Source of the DNA: Ensifer adhaerens | GTDB taxonomy: Bacteria > Pseudomonadota > Alphaproteobacteria > Rhizobiales > Rhizobiaceae | Direction: 5' to 3' | DNA: 64,000 bases | Assembly: GCF_002940685.1 (NCBI RefSeq) | Contig: NZ_PNFP01000002.1 | Coordinates: forward strand, 372,001-436,000 | The notes under the pieces: generated by a model | Database searches by the model: none | Told to the model about the DNA's origin: nothing | Seen by the model: only the letters and a program-made list of their open reading frames with translations | Part shown: positions 41,645-51,478 of the stretch, in pieces | Layout: the number at the start of each line of letters is the position of its first letter | Position numbering within the stretch: the first letter of the stretch is position 1 | Program-made: the position numbers and the translations under genes

Positions 41645-42145
41645 ATGAAGGTCGAACCTCTCTCACGCCGTGAACTCTTTACCGGCCGCGCTGCCGCAAG
41701 GCCCGCGCGCATCCGGCCGCCCGGTGTGTCGGAGCTGAGCCTTGCCGCCTGCACCGGCTGCGGCGCCTGTGTCGAGCGATGTCCCACCGACATCATCCGC
41801 CTTGAAGGCGGCCATCCCTTCGTCGACTTTTCGGGCGGCGAATGCACCTTTTGTGGCGCCTGCGCGGACGCCTGTCCCGAACCCGTATTCGAGACGAAGG
41901 ACGTGTGGCGCTTCCCCCACGTCGCGGCCATCACCGATACGTGCCTGGCGCGCCGGAACGTTGCCTGCCAGTCCTGCGGCGAAAGCTGTCCGGAGCAGGC
42001 GATCCGCTTTCGCCCGCGCATCGGCGGCCCGTTCCTGCCTGAAATCAACGACGCGACGTGCACCGGTTGCGGCGCCTGCCTCAGTGGCTGCCCCGTCGGC
42101 GCGATTGCGGTGAAGGCGCTGGAAAAGGAGGTGGCGCATGTCTGA
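41645..42145 (+). CDS. napF: NapF, polyferredoxin of the nap operon
   Basis: The 166-aa protein contains four cysteine clusters: CTGCGACVERCP, CTFCGACADACP, the shorter CQSCGESCP, and CTGCGACLSGCP, which bind [4Fe-4S] centres. NapF is a cytoplasmic iron-sulfur protein thought to help mature or energise NapA before its Tat export. Its 3' end overlaps napD by 8 bases. Confidence 0.93.
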   Translation: MKVEPLSRRELFTGRAAARPARIRPPGVSELSLAACTGCGACVERCPTDIIRLEGGHPFVDFSGGECTFCGACADACPEPVFETKDVWRFPHVAAITDTCLARRNVACQSCGESCPEQAIRFRPRIGGPFLPEINDATCTGCGACLSGCPVGAIAVKALEKEVAHV

Positions 42146-42416
42146 GGCCGCAAAGGCGGGCACGCCCTATCACATTTCGAGCGCCGTGGTCGCCACGATG
42201 CCGCAGGCCACCGAATCCGTGCTGGCTGTGCTTGAAGGAATGGAGAACGTCGAAATCCATGGCCATGGCGGCGGCAAGATCGTCGTCGTCATCGAAGGCA
42301 AAAGCACGGGCGCGCTCGGCGAACGCCTGACGCAGATCTCGCTGCTCGACGGGGTGATCTCGGCCAACATGGTTTTCGAGCATGTGGAAATGGAAGAGGA
42401 AAGGCAGGAGCCATGA
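42138..42416 (+). CDS. napD: NapD, NapA signal-peptide chaperone
   Basis: The 92-aa protein has a ferredoxin-like fold sequence ([39 protein letters not shown]). NapD binds the twin-arginine signal of NapA and holds back its export until the molybdenum cofactor is in place. It overlaps napF and shares an ATGA overlap with napA, so the three are translationally coupled. Confidence 0.93.
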   Translation: MSEAAKAGTPYHISSAVVATMPQATESVLAVLEGMENVEIHGHGGGKIVVVIEGKSTGALGERLTQISLLDGVISANMVFEHVEMEEERQEP

Positions 42417-44920
42417 GCGGAGAACTGACGCGGCGTGACATTCTGAAGGCCCATGCGGCCGGCATCGCCGCCGCCACGGCCGGCATTGCGCTACCTGCCG
42501 CAGCCCAGCCGGTGCCGGGTGGCGTCAACGCGCTGGAAATCAAATGGTCGAAGGCGCCCTGCCGCTTCTGCGGCACGGGCTGCGGCGTCATGGTGGGCGT
42601 CAAGGAAGGCCAGGTGGTCGCCACCCATGGCGACATGCAGGCGGAGGTCAACCGCGGCCTCAACTGCATCAAGGGCTATTTCCTTTCCAAGATCATGTAC
42701 GGCAACGACCGGCTGACGACGCCGCTCCTAAGGAAGCGCGGCGGCGCCTACGCCAAGGACGGCGAGTTCGAACCGGTGAGCTGGGACGAAGCCTTCAACG
42801 TGATGGCCGAGCAGGCAAAAAAGGTCCTGAAGGAGAAGGGGCCGACGGCGGTCGGCATGTTCGGCTCCGGCCAATGGACGATCTTCGAGGGCTATGCGGC
42901 GACCAAGCTGATGCGCGCAGGCTTCCGCTCCAACAATCTCGACCCCAATGCCCGCCACTGCATGGCGTCGGCCGCCGTCGCCTTCATGCGCACCTTCGGC
43001 ATGGACGAGCCGATGGGCTGCTATGACGATTTCGAGAATGCCGACGCCTTCGTGCTCTGGGGCTCGAACATGGCGGAGATGCACCCCATTCTCTGGACCC
43101 GCGTCGCCGACCGGCGTCTCGGCCAGCCGCATGTGCGCGTCGCGGTGCTTTCGACCTTTACCCATCGCAGCATGGATCTGGCCGATATCCCCATCGTCTT
43201 CAAGCCGGGCACCGACCTCGTCATCCTCAACTATATCGCCAACCACATCATTACGACCGGCAGGGTCAACGAGGATTTCGTCAACAAGCACACGAAGTTT
43301 GCTCGCGGCGTTACCGACATCGGCTATGGCTTGAGGCCCGACAACCCGGTCGAGGTTAATGCCGCCAACTCCAAGGATCCCGGCAAGACCGAGCCGATGG
43401 ATTTCGCGGCGTTCAAGGAATTCGTTTCCGAATACACGCTGAAGAAGACAGCCGAGATGACCGGCGTCGACCCGGAATTCCTCGAACAGCTTGCCGAGCT
43501 CTATGCCGACCCGAGCCGCAAGGTGATGTCGCTCTGGACCATGGGCTTCAACCAGCATGTGCGCGGCGTCTGGGCCAACCAGATGGTCTATAACCTGCAT
43601 CTCTTGACCGGCAAGATTTCCGAGCCGGGCAACAGCCCGTTCTCGCTGACCGGTCAGCCGTCGGCCTGTGGCACCGCGCGCGAGGTCGGCACCTTTGCCC
43701 ACCGGCTGCCGGCCGACATGGTTGTGACCAATCCCGAGCATCGCAAGCATGCGGAGGAGATCTGGCGCATCCCGCACGGCATCATCCCGGAAAAGCCCGG
43801 CTATCACGCCGTGCAGCAGGACCGGATGCTGAAGGACGGCAAGCTCAATTTCTACTGGGTGCAGGTCAACAACAACGTCCAGGCGGGGCCGAACACCGCC
43901 AACGAGACCTGGCAGGGCTATCGCAACCCGGACAATTTCATCGTCGTCTCCGACGCCTATCCGACGATCACGGCGATGAGCGCCGATCTCATCCTGCCCG
44001 CCGCCATGTGGGTGGAGAAGGAAGGGGCCTACGGCAACGCCGAGCGGCGCACCCATGTCTGGCACCAGCTCGTGCAGGCGCCTGGCGAGGCGCGCTCGGA
44101 CCTCTGGCAGATGGTGGAATTCTCCAAGCGCTTCATCACCGACGAAGTGTGGCCGAAGGAGATCCTCGACGCGAGCCCCGAATATCGCGGCAAGACGCTG
44201 TTCGACGTTCTCTTCAAGAACGGCGAGGTCGACCGTTATCCGCTGACGGACGTCAGCGCCGAGTACGACAACAACGAGGCCAAGGACTTCGGCTTCTACA
44301 TCCAGAAGGGAATGTTCGAGGAATACGCCGAATTCGGCCGCGGCCACGGCCATGATCTGGCGCCCTACGACACCTATCACGAGGTGCGCGGCCTGCGCTG
44401 GCCCGTCGTCAACGGCCAGGAGACGCGCTGGCGCTACCGCGAGGGCTTCGACCCTTACGTGAAGGCGGGCGAGGGCGTGAAGTTCTACGGCAACAAGGAC
44501 GGCAAGGCGATCATCCTTGCCGTGCCCTACGAGCCGCCGGCCGAATCCCCGGATGAGGAATACGATACCTGGCTGGTGACCGGCCGCGTGCTCGAACACT
44601 GGCACTCGGGTTCGATGACCATGCGGGTGCCGGAACTCTACAAGGCGTTTCCCGGCGCCCGCGTCTTCATGAATGCCGAGGATGCGCGCAAGCGCGGCAT
44701 CAACCAGGGCATGGAAGTGCGCATCGTCTCGCGGCGCGGCGAAATCCGCTCGCGTGTCGACATCCGCGGCCGCAACCGCATGCCGCCCGGCGTTGTCTTT
44801 GTTCCCTGGTTCGATGCCAGCCAGCTGATCAACAAGGTTACCCTCGACGCCACCGATCCCATCTCCAAACAGACGGATTTCAAAAAATGCGCGGTCAAGA
44901 TCGTTCCCGTCACCCTCTAG
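42413..44920 (+). CDS. napA: NapA, catalytic subunit of periplasmic nitrate reductase
   Basis: The 835-aa enzyme reduces nitrate to nitrite at a bis-MGD molybdenum centre. The Tat signal is [20 protein letters not shown]. The [4Fe-4S] cluster is held by [13 protein letters not shown] plus the Cys of [20 protein letters not shown] contains Cys183, in the position of the Mo ligand. [20 protein letters not shown] in the C-terminal part is typical of the NapA cofactor-binding domain. Full length for the family. It lies in a tight operon with napD and napB. Confidence 0.97.
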   Translation: MSGELTRRDILKAHAAGIAAATAGIALPAAAQPVPGGVNALEIKWSKAPCRFCGTGCGVMVGVKEGQVVATHGDMQAEVNRGLNCIKGYFLSKIMYGNDRLTTPLLRKRGGAYAKDGEFEPVSWDEAFNVMAEQAKKVLKEKGPTAVGMFGSGQWTIFEGYAATKLMRAGFRSNNLDPNARHCMASAAVAFMRTFGMDEPMGCYDDFENADAFVLWGSNMAEMHPILWTRVADRRLGQPHVRVAVLSTFTHRSMDLADIPIVFKPGTDLVILNYIANHIITTGRVNEDFVNKHTKFARGVTDIGYGLRPDNPVEVNAANSKDPGKTEPMDFAAFKEFVSEYTLKKTAEMTGVDPEFLEQLAELYADPSRKVMSLWTMGFNQHVRGVWANQMVYNLHLLTGKISEPGNSPFSLTGQPSACGTAREVGTFAHRLPADMVVTNPEHRKHAEEIWRIPHGIIPEKPGYHAVQQDRMLKDGKLNFYWVQVNNNVQAGPNTANETWQGYRNPDNFIVVSDAYPTITAMSADLILPAAMWVEKEGAYGNAERRTHVWHQLVQAPGEARSDLWQMVEFSKRFITDEVWPKEILDASPEYRGKTLFDVLFKNGEVDRYPLTDVSAEYDNNEAKDFGFYIQKGMFEEYAEFGRGHGHDLAPYDTYHEVRGLRWPVVNGQETRWRYREGFDPYVKAGEGVKFYGNKDGKAIILAVPYEPPAESPDEEYDTWLVTGRVLEHWHSGSMTMRVPELYKAFPGARVFMNAEDARKRGINQGMEVRIVSRRGEIRSRVDIRGRNRMPPGVVFVPWFDASQLINKVTLDATDPISKQTDFKKCAVKIVPVTL

Positions 44921-45420
44921 GGTGGTCACGGCTGACTGAGGCCGGTTCGAAACGGCCTTTCTGGATAGCCCTTGCTGCTGCCCTGATGGTCTTCGTCACC
45001 ACGGCGGCCGTCGCGCAAGTGGCCGAAAAGCTGGTGCCGCAGCTCGAGGGCCCGACGCCGCAGATGGCGACGGAGGCGGCAGCACCGCTGCCGAAATGGG
45101 TGGTCGACGACAAGCGCAAGATGCGCGCCTATCCCGACCAGCCTCCGGTCATCCCGCATTCGATCGAGGGCTATGAGCTTTCGGTCAATGCCAACCGGTG
45201 CCTGTCCTGCCACAAGCGCGAGTTCACCCAGGATTCCGGCGCGCCGATGATCAGCGTCACCCATTACATGACGCGCGACGGGCAGATGATCGCCGACGTT
45301 TCGCCGCGGCGCTATTTCTGCACGGCGTGCCACGTGCCGCAGGCCGACACCAGCCCGCTGGTGCCGAGCAATTTCAAGGACATGAGCGAACTGGGTTTCA
45401 AGCCGGCCGGAAGCGAGTGA
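44887..45420 (+). CDS. napB: NapB, dihaem cytochrome c subunit
   Basis: About 177 aa. A hydrophobic signal ([20 protein letters not shown]) ends near AVAQ, so the mature protein is periplasmic. Two haem c sites are visible, [11 protein letters not shown] and [12 protein letters not shown]. NapB passes electrons from NapC to NapA. The ATG at 44887 overlaps the end of napA by 34 bases; no later ATG precedes the signal peptide, but a nearby non-ATG start (for example CTG at 44932) cannot be excluded. Confidence 0.92.
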   Translation: MRGQDRSRHPLGWSRLTEAGSKRPFWIALAAALMVFVTTAAVAQVAEKLVPQLEGPTPQMATEAAAPLPKWVVDDKRKMRAYPDQPPVIPHSIEGYELSVNANRCLSCHKREFTQDSGAPMISVTHYMTRDGQMIADVSPRRYFCTACHVPQADTSPLVPSNFKDMSELGFKPAGSE

Positions 45421-45424
45421 CGAC

Positions 45425-46123
45425 ATGATCGCATGGATCAGGAAAATCATCCTTTGGGCCTGGGGCATCATGAAGACGCCGGCGGGCACGCTGGGCCTCG
45501 GCTTCCTCACGCTCGGTGGCTTCGTCGGCGGCGTCATGTTCTGGGGTGCGTTCAACACGGCGCTGGAACTTACCAACACCGAGAAGTTCTGCACCTCCTG
45601 TCACGAGATGCACGACAACGTCTACCAGGAGCTGACCCGCACCATCCACTTCTCCAACCGCTCCGGCGTGCGCGCCAGCTGCCCGGACTGCCACGTGCCG
45701 CATGAATGGACCGACAAGATCGCCCGCAAGATGCAGGCCTCGAAGGAAGTCTGGGGCAAGATCTTCGGCACCATCAGCACAAGGCCGAAATTCCTCGAAA
45801 AGCGGCTGGAGCTGGCGCAGCACGAATGGGCGCGGATGAAGGCCAACGACAGCCTGGAATGCCGCAACTGCCATTCGTCCGTCGCCATGGACCTGCAGAA
45901 GCAGACCCAACGCGCGGCGGAGATCCACACCCGCTACCTGCTTTCGGGCAAGGCCACCTGCATCGACTGCCACAAGGGCATCGCGCACGAGCTGCCCAAC
46001 ATGGAAGGCATCGACCCCGGCTGGAAGATGCCGCCGGAACTGGAAGGCAAGAAGATGGCGAACCAGACGCCGATCGACGATCTGCGGCAGGCGATGGCGG
46101 ATCTGCACATGCAGGCGCAGTAG
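45425..46123 (+). CDS. napC: NapC, tetrahaem quinol dehydrogenase
   Basis: The 232-aa membrane-anchored NapC/NirT-family cytochrome has an N-terminal helix ([19 protein letters not shown]) and four CxxCH haem sites: [28 protein letters not shown] and [14 protein letters not shown]. It oxidises quinol and feeds electrons to NapB and NapA. It starts 4 bases after napB and ends the operon, followed by a clear terminator. napG and napH are absent, as expected for this operon type. Confidence 0.95.
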   Translation: MIAWIRKIILWAWGIMKTPAGTLGLGFLTLGGFVGGVMFWGAFNTALELTNTEKFCTSCHEMHDNVYQELTRTIHFSNRSGVRASCPDCHVPHEWTDKIARKMQASKEVWGKIFGTISTRPKFLEKRLELAQHEWARMKANDSLECRNCHSSVAMDLQKQTQRAAEIHTRYLLSGKATCIDCHKGIAHELPNMEGIDPGWKMPPELEGKKMANQTPIDDLRQAMADLHMQAQ

Positions 46124-46160
46124 GCGAGCGGCGGCCCGCCAGAGCCGCATTGAATTCTCC

Positions 46161-46191
46161 AGGGCCATGCCGGTGCGGCGTGGCCCTTTTT
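46161..46191 (+). terminator. Rho-independent terminator of the nap operon
   Basis: AGGGCCATGCCG and CGGCGTGGCCCT pair across a GTG loop (one G-T pair) and are followed by a T-run (TTTTT). It lies 38 bases after napC. Confidence 0.88.
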
Positions 46192-46247
46192 GCGGTCCTT
46201 GGGCAAGGCCGAGCAAGTGATGGCCTCTGCTGGCGCCAACATTGCCT

Positions 46248-46402
46248 CCCTCATTCCTGTGCTTGTCACAGGAATCCAGCCGCGTCGCGTCCGCGGCGCG
46301 AGGGACTTTTCCCGCCAAGCCGGAAGGTAACGCGCCAAGACCGTACTCCCCGCCGTGCCGACGCACGGCCGCTGGTTCTCTGTGACGAGCACAGAGATGA
46401 GG
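46248..46402. repeat. Mosaic intergenic palindromic repeat, locus 2
   Basis: An inverted pair of the palindromic unit bounds this element: CCTCATTCCTGTG...CACAGGAATCCAGC at 46248-46279 and GCTGGTTCTCTGTG...CACAGAGATGAGG at 46371-46402. The region between them, starting CGGCGCGAGGG, matches the one before 20131 in locus 1. The whole gap 46192-46717 shows no gene. Its last third, around 46490-46640, is unusually A/T-rich for this window (TTTTTTCAGAAAAAAAATCG) and unexplained. Confidence 0.7.
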
Positions 46403-46717
46403 GTGGAGGGTGCTGCGACCGCCGAGCCAAACGGGGCATACTCGCTTTGGCGGCGATGGACGGGCGGGGGCCGTCACTGTTCGTTTCCCCACGCCAAACT
46501 TTTTTCAGAAAAAAAATCGCCACCGCTGTCGGCACCGCCGTTTCCCGTTCGTCATTTAGCCAGGAAGGCCAATCCGGCTTTCTCCACCGGAGCGGGATAG
46601 GAAAAAAATCCGTGCGGGTCTTTCGCCTGCAATCCGCTCTACCTATTTGGGTTTCACCACGCCGGTACCCCCAGGGGTCACGAGGACCGGGGCTGGCGTG
46701 ACAGAGGAGAATGGACA

Positions 46718-47140
46718 ATGCGCGTAGTGGTTTTTGTAAAGGCGACCGAGGACAGCGAAGCCGGCAACATGCCGTCGACCGAGCTTCTGGAAGCCATGGG
46801 CAAGTACAACGAGGAGCTGGTCAATGCCGGCATCATGCAGGCAGGCGAGGGCCTGCATCCGTCCTCGCGCGGCGCCCGCGTCGCCTTCGACGGCGCCGAT
46901 CGCATGGTGATCGACGGTCCGTTTGCCGAGACCAAGGAACTGGTCGCCGGCTTCTGGATCTGGACGGTCAAGGACATGGCCGAGGCGATCGCCTGGGTGA
47001 AGCGCTGCCCGAACCCGATGCCGGGTCCGAGCGAAATCGAAATCCGCCCGGTCTTCGAGATGGAGGATTTCGGCGACGCGGTGACACCGGAGATCGCTGC
47101 CCGGGACGAGCAGCTGCGCGAGAAGATCTCCAACCAGTAA
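46718..47140 (+). CDS. YciI-family protein (DGPF-type)
   Basis: The 140-aa soluble protein has VVFVKATEDSEAGNMPSTEL, then VIDGPFAETKELVAGFWIWT; DGPFAETKE is the hallmark of this YciI/DGPF branch. The fold is ferredoxin-like; function is unknown, with stress-related or sigma-factor-linked roles proposed for relatives. No ECF sigma gene is adjacent here. GAGGAGAATGG lies upstream of the ATG. Confidence 0.88.
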   Translation: MRVVVFVKATEDSEAGNMPSTELLEAMGKYNEELVNAGIMQAGEGLHPSSRGARVAFDGADRMVIDGPFAETKELVAGFWIWTVKDMAEAIAWVKRCPNPMPGPSEIEIRPVFEMEDFGDAVTPEIAARDEQLREKISNQ

Positions 47141-47207
47141 GGGTTTTCCGTCGAGCTCAAGGGGAGGGCCTGCCTCTCTTCTCGGGCCTGAGGATCAATC
47201 CTGCTTG

Positions 47208-47392
47208 TCCCTCACCCCAACCCTCTCCCCGCCAAGCGGGGAGAGGGGACGAGCCAGGTTCGGGGCGTCCACGACAAACCGCCGAAGTGAAACTCTGGCG
47301 CTTGCCGTCGAGGCGAGCGGGTGCCTCGCGTGCCCTTCTCCCCGCCCGCGGGGAGAAGGTGGCCGGCAGGCCGGATGAGGGGCAAGCCCTTA
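47208..47392. repeat. RIME-like element, copy 1
   Basis: Two large palindromes about 85 bases apart: CCCTCTCCCCGC/GCGGGGAGAGGG around CAA at 47221-47247, and CCTTCTCCCCGC/GCGGGGAGAAGG at 47334-47359, then the tail GATGAGGGGCAAG, partly repeated. This two-palindrome layout is that of Rhizobium intergenic mosaic elements (RIME1). The remainder of the gap 47141-47604 carries no visible gene. Similar copies lie at 54030-54205 and 55618-55800. Confidence 0.75.
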
Positions 47393-47604
47393 CGAGGCGG
47401 ATGAGGGGCAAGTCCTCATCGCGGGAGGAGGGGCAGCCTCAAGTGCTTGCGCGGCGAGCGGGACGAAGGCCGTCCGCGGGATGAACGGCTGCCACAGTGT
47501 CCGGATCGTGTCGACGTTGGCAGGACGTCTGCCCTGCTTCCCGTAGAGATTGCATTAACCATGATTGTTTACATTTGCTCCGGGGCTTTAACCGGAGTGG
47601 GGCA

Positions 47605-48453
47605 ATGGTCAGGACGAGCAGTTTCGTCATTTTTCTCTTTTCAAGCGTCGGGATGGCAGTCGCCGCGGACATCGACGGTCCGCTGGTGGGGACTGAGGAC
47701 GCCTATGAAGTGCCGGTGGAGCAGGCGTCCGGCGGCATCACCGGCTATATCGAGGGCTCCTATGGCGCGGCCGTGGACTCGCCCGGCGACATCGATGCGG
47801 ATGCATGGGATCTTCGCGGTGCGGTGAATTTCGACGCCGGCGCCGGCATGAACCTGCAGGTCGATCTCGGTTACACGCGCGCCTCCTACGAGGATCTCGA
47901 TACCGACAGCTATGACGGCGCGCTGCATGGCTACTACCGCAACGATCTCTTTGCGGCCGGCGTCTTCGCGCAAGGGGCACGCCTCGATCCGGGCATCGGC
48001 GTCGACCTCAACGACTACATGGGCGGCGTCGAAGCGGCCTATTTCCTCGATACCTGGACGCTGCACGGCGCACTCGGTTATGGCCAGGCGGTCGTGGAAG
48101 ACTTCGAAGACATCGACGCCAACCACTACATGGGTGCGCTCGGCGCCCGCGTCTACGCGACCGACAACCTGCGCTTCGACGTCGACGGCTCGCTCCATCG
48201 CATCAGCGAAGGCGACCTGGATTACGACCTGCGCAGCCTGAAGCTGACGGCCAACTACCGGCTGGAGACCGTGCCCGTCACGCTCTTTGCCGGCTACAAA
48301 TACACCAACGAGGAGCTATCGGGCCTGAGCGCATCGGTCTCCGGCGATACGAGCACCATCTTCGGGGGCTTGCGCTTCTCTTACGGCTCCAACACTCTCA
48401 AGGAAGAAGAGCGCTTCGGCCCGGTCTGGTCCAGCAACCGCCTGTCGTTCTGA
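47605..48453 (+). CDS. Outer-membrane beta-barrel (porin-like) protein
   Basis: The 282-aa protein has a signal peptide (SSFVIFLFSSVGMAVA, cleavage before ADIDG). The rest alternates polar and aromatic/hydrophobic residues as in beta strands, for example GITGYIEGSYGAAVDSPGDI, MGGVEAAYFLDTWTLHGALG and VTLFAGYKYTNEEL, and it ends in Phe (SSNRLSF), the outer-membrane insertion signal. It is Asp-rich in the loops. The ATG at 47605 with GGGGCA upstream is preferred over the longer frame. Substrate unknown. Confidence 0.78.
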   Translation: MVRTSSFVIFLFSSVGMAVAADIDGPLVGTEDAYEVPVEQASGGITGYIEGSYGAAVDSPGDIDADAWDLRGAVNFDAGAGMNLQVDLGYTRASYEDLDTDSYDGALHGYYRNDLFAAGVFAQGARLDPGIGVDLNDYMGGVEAAYFLDTWTLHGALGYGQAVVEDFEDIDANHYMGALGARVYATDNLRFDVDGSLHRISEGDLDYDLRSLKLTANYRLETVPVTLFAGYKYTNEELSGLSASVSGDTSTIFGGLRFSYGSNTLKEEERFGPVWSSNRLSF

Positions 48454-48604
48454 TCGGCTTTCGTCGAGGTCCTGGGCTGCCCCGCATTGCGGGGCGGCCG
48501 ACGGTCGGCTGAGAAATGCCGGCGGTTGCAATGGGGCGAGCGGTGTGACGTCGGCCATTGATCTCAACGCCAAGTTCAGAGAACACAATGTCTGGTGGTG
48601 TAAT

Positions 48605-48618
48605 TTAGCATGTGCTAA
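48605..48618. promoter_or_regulatory. Palindrome TTAGCA-TG-TGCTAA upstream of a DUF1254 gene
   Basis: Perfect 6-bp arms lie 35 bases before the start codon of the DUF1254/DUF1214 gene at 48654. This gene lacks the shared 17-bp operator, so it may answer to a different regulator. Confidence 0.45.
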
Positions 48619-48653
48619 CCTCCTTCGCGTTGAGAGAACAGGGGGAGGCAATC

Positions 48654-50093
48654 ATGGACATGACCCGTCGAGCCATCGCTTTGGGAAGCGCTGGCCTGCT
48701 GGCAACAGCTTCGTTTTCCTTTGCAAATGCGCTGGAATCTCCGCTTTTCGATCCGGTCGAGGCTGCGGACGAATTCTGGCTGGCGGTCGAGGCCTATATC
48801 TACGGTTATCCGCTGGTGACGACCGAAATCACCCGCCGCGTCATCACCAACGTGGAAAAGGCGGAAGGCAGCAAGGGGCCGATGGGCCACATCATCAAGC
48901 TGCGCCAGTATCCGAATGCGTCCTTCAAGGACGTGACCGCGCCGAACGCCGATACGCTCTATACGACCGCCTTCGTCGATGTCGGCAAGGAACCCTGGGT
49001 CTTGTCGATCCCCGACATGAAGGATCGGTTCTTCCTGTTTCCGATGCTCGACGGCTGGACGACGGTGTTTCAGGTGCCGGGCAAACGCACGACCGGCGGC
49101 GGCCCTCAGGCCTATGCGATTACCGGGCCAGGCTGGCAGGGCAGCCTTCCGGACGGCGTGACCGAATACAAATCGCCGACGAGCATCGTCTGGATCCTCG
49201 GGCGCATCTACTGCGACGGCACGCCGGAGGACTATGCGGCGGTGCACGCGCTGCAGGATGAATGCAAGCTTTGTCCGCTGAGCGCCTACGGCAAGGACTG
49301 GACGCCGCCGGCGGGCAAGGTCGATCCGGCGATCGACATGAAGACCGCGGTGCGCGAACAGGTTAACCGCATGGATGCGGTCGACTATTTCACCCTGCTT
49401 TGCGAGCTGATGAAGACCAATCCGCCGACGGCGGCGGATGGCGAAGCGGTCGCCAAGTTTGCCGAGATCGGTATCGTGCCGGGCCAGGATTTCGACAAGA
49501 GCAAGCTCGACGCCGCCTTCGTTTCGCGCATCCCCGCAATGGCGTTCCACCGCATCATGCTGCACTTCAAGTTCAGCGATGGCGACGTGCAGAATATCAA
49601 CGGCTGGGGTTTTACCACCAAGACCGGTATCTACGGCACAAACTACCTGCAGCGCGCGCTGATCACGGCGATCGGGCTTGGTGCCAACCGTCCGCAGGAT
49701 GCGATCTATCCGACGTCGCTGAAGTCCAGGGACGGCCTGGTTTCCCGCGCCTATCATGGCTCCAACAAATACGTCATCACCTTCCCAAAGGGCCAATTGC
49801 CGCCGGTGCGCGGCTTCTGGTCGATCACCATGTACGACGAGAACTATTTCTTCGTCGACAATCCGCTCAACCGCTATTCGATCAGCGCCCGGGTCGGCCC
49901 CAAGGCCAATGCCGACGGTTCGACGGAGATCTACATCCAGAATGAATCACCCGGCAAGGATAAGGAAAACAACTGGCTGCCGGCGCCCAAGGGCAAGTTC
50001 ATCCTGATGATGCGGCTCTATTGGCCGGACGACAGCCCGCCGTCGATCCTCGATGGTTCCTGGGTGATCCCGGCGGCGAAGAAGGTGGGTTAG
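48654..50093 (+). CDS. DUF1254/DUF1214 protein with Tat-like signal
   Basis: The 479-aa protein starts MDMTRRAIALGSAGLLATAS, a twin-arginine-like signal ending near FANALES. The DUF1254 half includes LAVEAYIYGYPLVTTEITRR and VTAPNADTLYTTAFVDVGKE; the DUF1214 half includes VRGFWSITMYDENYFFVDNP and ADGSTEIYIQNESPG. It keeps the YIYGYPL and APNADTLY blocks that appear changed in the operator-linked paralogues. GGAGG lies 7 bases before the ATG. Function unknown. Confidence 0.87.
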   Translation: MDMTRRAIALGSAGLLATASFSFANALESPLFDPVEAADEFWLAVEAYIYGYPLVTTEITRRVITNVEKAEGSKGPMGHIIKLRQYPNASFKDVTAPNADTLYTTAFVDVGKEPWVLSIPDMKDRFFLFPMLDGWTTVFQVPGKRTTGGGPQAYAITGPGWQGSLPDGVTEYKSPTSIVWILGRIYCDGTPEDYAAVHALQDECKLCPLSAYGKDWTPPAGKVDPAIDMKTAVREQVNRMDAVDYFTLLCELMKTNPPTAADGEAVAKFAEIGIVPGQDFDKSKLDAAFVSRIPAMAFHRIMLHFKFSDGDVQNINGWGFTTKTGIYGTNYLQRALITAIGLGANRPQDAIYPTSLKSRDGLVSRAYHGSNKYVITFPKGQLPPVRGFWSITMYDENYFFVDNPLNRYSISARVGPKANADGSTEIYIQNESPGKDKENNWLPAPKGKFILMMRLYWPDDSPPSILDGSWVIPAAKKVG

Positions 50094-50126
50094 GACAGGC
50101 CGGAATGCAGCGCGTGCCTTTCGACT

Positions 50127-50447
50127 CTAGAGAAACTGGGGCACCTTTGCCTTCAGCAACTCGATCAAGTCGGGATCCATGAACGCGTAATCATCCGGAA
50201 TGCCCAGGCATATCAGGCGTTTGTTCCTGAGGGCGGATCGATACCTTTTCTGGACTTTCGCGCGATGGGCCCGCTCCATCACGAAGATGATGTCTGCCCA
50301 TTCGATCTGCTCCTGCGAAAGCGGGTTTTCGGCGTCGTTGTTCGTGCCGGCTGACGAAACCTCGATATCCGACCGTCCCGCGAACACCTGTTCGGCGGTG
50401 GGGCTGCGCAGCTTGTTCTGACTGCAGACGAAGAGAACGTTTTTCAA
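50127..50447 (-). CDS. Low-molecular-weight protein tyrosine phosphatase-like protein
   Basis: The 106-aa protein, read from a TTG at 50447 (AAGG upstream), begins LKNVLFVCSQNKLRSPTAEQ. CSQNKLRS is the C-x5-R phosphate-binding loop, and IPDDYAFMDPDLIELLKAKV holds the late acidic DxxAxxDP segment in variant form. It is shorter than classic LMW-PTPs and belongs to the compact family typical of rhizobia. The in-frame start at 50507 is less likely because its first 20 residues are not family-like. Substrate unknown. Confidence 0.8.
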   Translation of the reverse strand: MKNVLFVCSQNKLRSPTAEQVFAGRSDIEVSSAGTNNDAENPLSQEQIEWADIIFVMERAHRAKVQKRYRSALRNKRLICLGIPDDYAFMDPDLIELLKAKVPQFL

Positions 50448-50615
50448 CGGGTGCCTTACCTTGAGCGAAGGACGCCAGCGATACCACCTGGGCGGGAAGG
50501 CGTCCATGCGGGCTGAGCGGTCCCGCGCTTCGCCACTGCCGGCGGCGACCTCTTGATGCGCTAGGGTTCACGCTATTCCAGCCGTTGCTAAACCTTGCCA
50601 AATGGCAGAAGCTCC

Positions 50616-51422
50616 ATGCTCTTCACTTCTTTGAAGACGGAGCAGATGCAGCCCATGACCGAAGCCTCTGCCATTCAGCAAAACCACCGCGGCGACGCCC
50701 GCATCTGCCGCGGCTGCTGGGACCAGATGCATATGCCGATCCCGATCCGCGGGCCCCTGGCGCTGCCGTTTCGCGCCTTCGGGATTACCCGCAGCAAGAT
50801 GAATCCGAACATCTGCACGATCTGCGAGCGCTCCTTCCGTTACGTGAAGAAGCAAAGTCACGTTGCGGCAAGTGCCACGATCCTCTTTGCCGACATCCGC
50901 GGCTTCACCCATCTGTCGGAGCGGATCGAGCGGATGAGATTGAGTGAGATCGTCAGCCTGTTTCAGGATCGCTGCGCTCAGGCCATCTGGGCGCATGACG
51001 GCATCGTCAACAAGACCATGGGCGACGGGCTGATGGCGATCTTCAATTTTCCGATTATCCGGAAGGATCACGCGGACGCGGCGATCCGGGCAGCACTCGA
51101 TATCCAGAAGCATTGCGCCGATGCCCTCGGCCGCCTCGACTTCGCTGGCCTTGGCGACGCGCCGCTCGGGGTGGGTGTCGGCATTCACTCGGGCGAGGTC
51201 GAGATCGGCGAGTTCTCGACATTCCGCAGCGATTTCACCGCGATCGGCGGCACGGTCAACCTGGCCTCGCGGCTCGAATCCCAGGCGGAGGCGGGGGAAA
51301 TCCTGATCTCGGCGGAAACCGCCAGCGAGGCCGGGGATCTTGTGTCGAACGCCGCAACGCGGCTGCTGAGCCTGAAAGGCATCGATCTGCCGGTGGAGGC
51401 GCGGGTGCTAGCGACCCATTGA
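50616..51422 (+). CDS. Class III adenylate cyclase with N-terminal Cys-pair (zinc-finger-like) region
   Basis: 268 aa. The N-terminal 90 residues carry ARICRGCWDQM and PNICTICERSF, two CxxC pairs that may bind zinc or an iron-sulfur cluster. The cyclase domain follows: TILFADIRGFTHLSERIE with the first metal Asp, NKTMGDGLMAIFNFP with the second, and GIHSGEVEIGEF and AIGGTVNLASRLESQAEAG with the Asn and Arg, so catalysis looks possible. No membrane segment is seen. It is the third cyclase in the window and could sense redox state or a metal. Confidence 0.87.
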   Translation: MLFTSLKTEQMQPMTEASAIQQNHRGDARICRGCWDQMHMPIPIRGPLALPFRAFGITRSKMNPNICTICERSFRYVKKQSHVAASATILFADIRGFTHLSERIERMRLSEIVSLFQDRCAQAIWAHDGIVNKTMGDGLMAIFNFPIIRKDHADAAIRAALDIQKHCADALGRLDFAGLGDAPLGVGVGIHSGEVEIGEFSTFRSDFTAIGGTVNLASRLESQAEAGEILISAETASEAGDLVSNAATRLLSLKGIDLPVEARVLATH

Positions 51423-51478
51423 CTGCCTTGAAACGTTTGCGCATTTCCCTCGTGTCGAGGTGAACCGCTTCAACTTGC

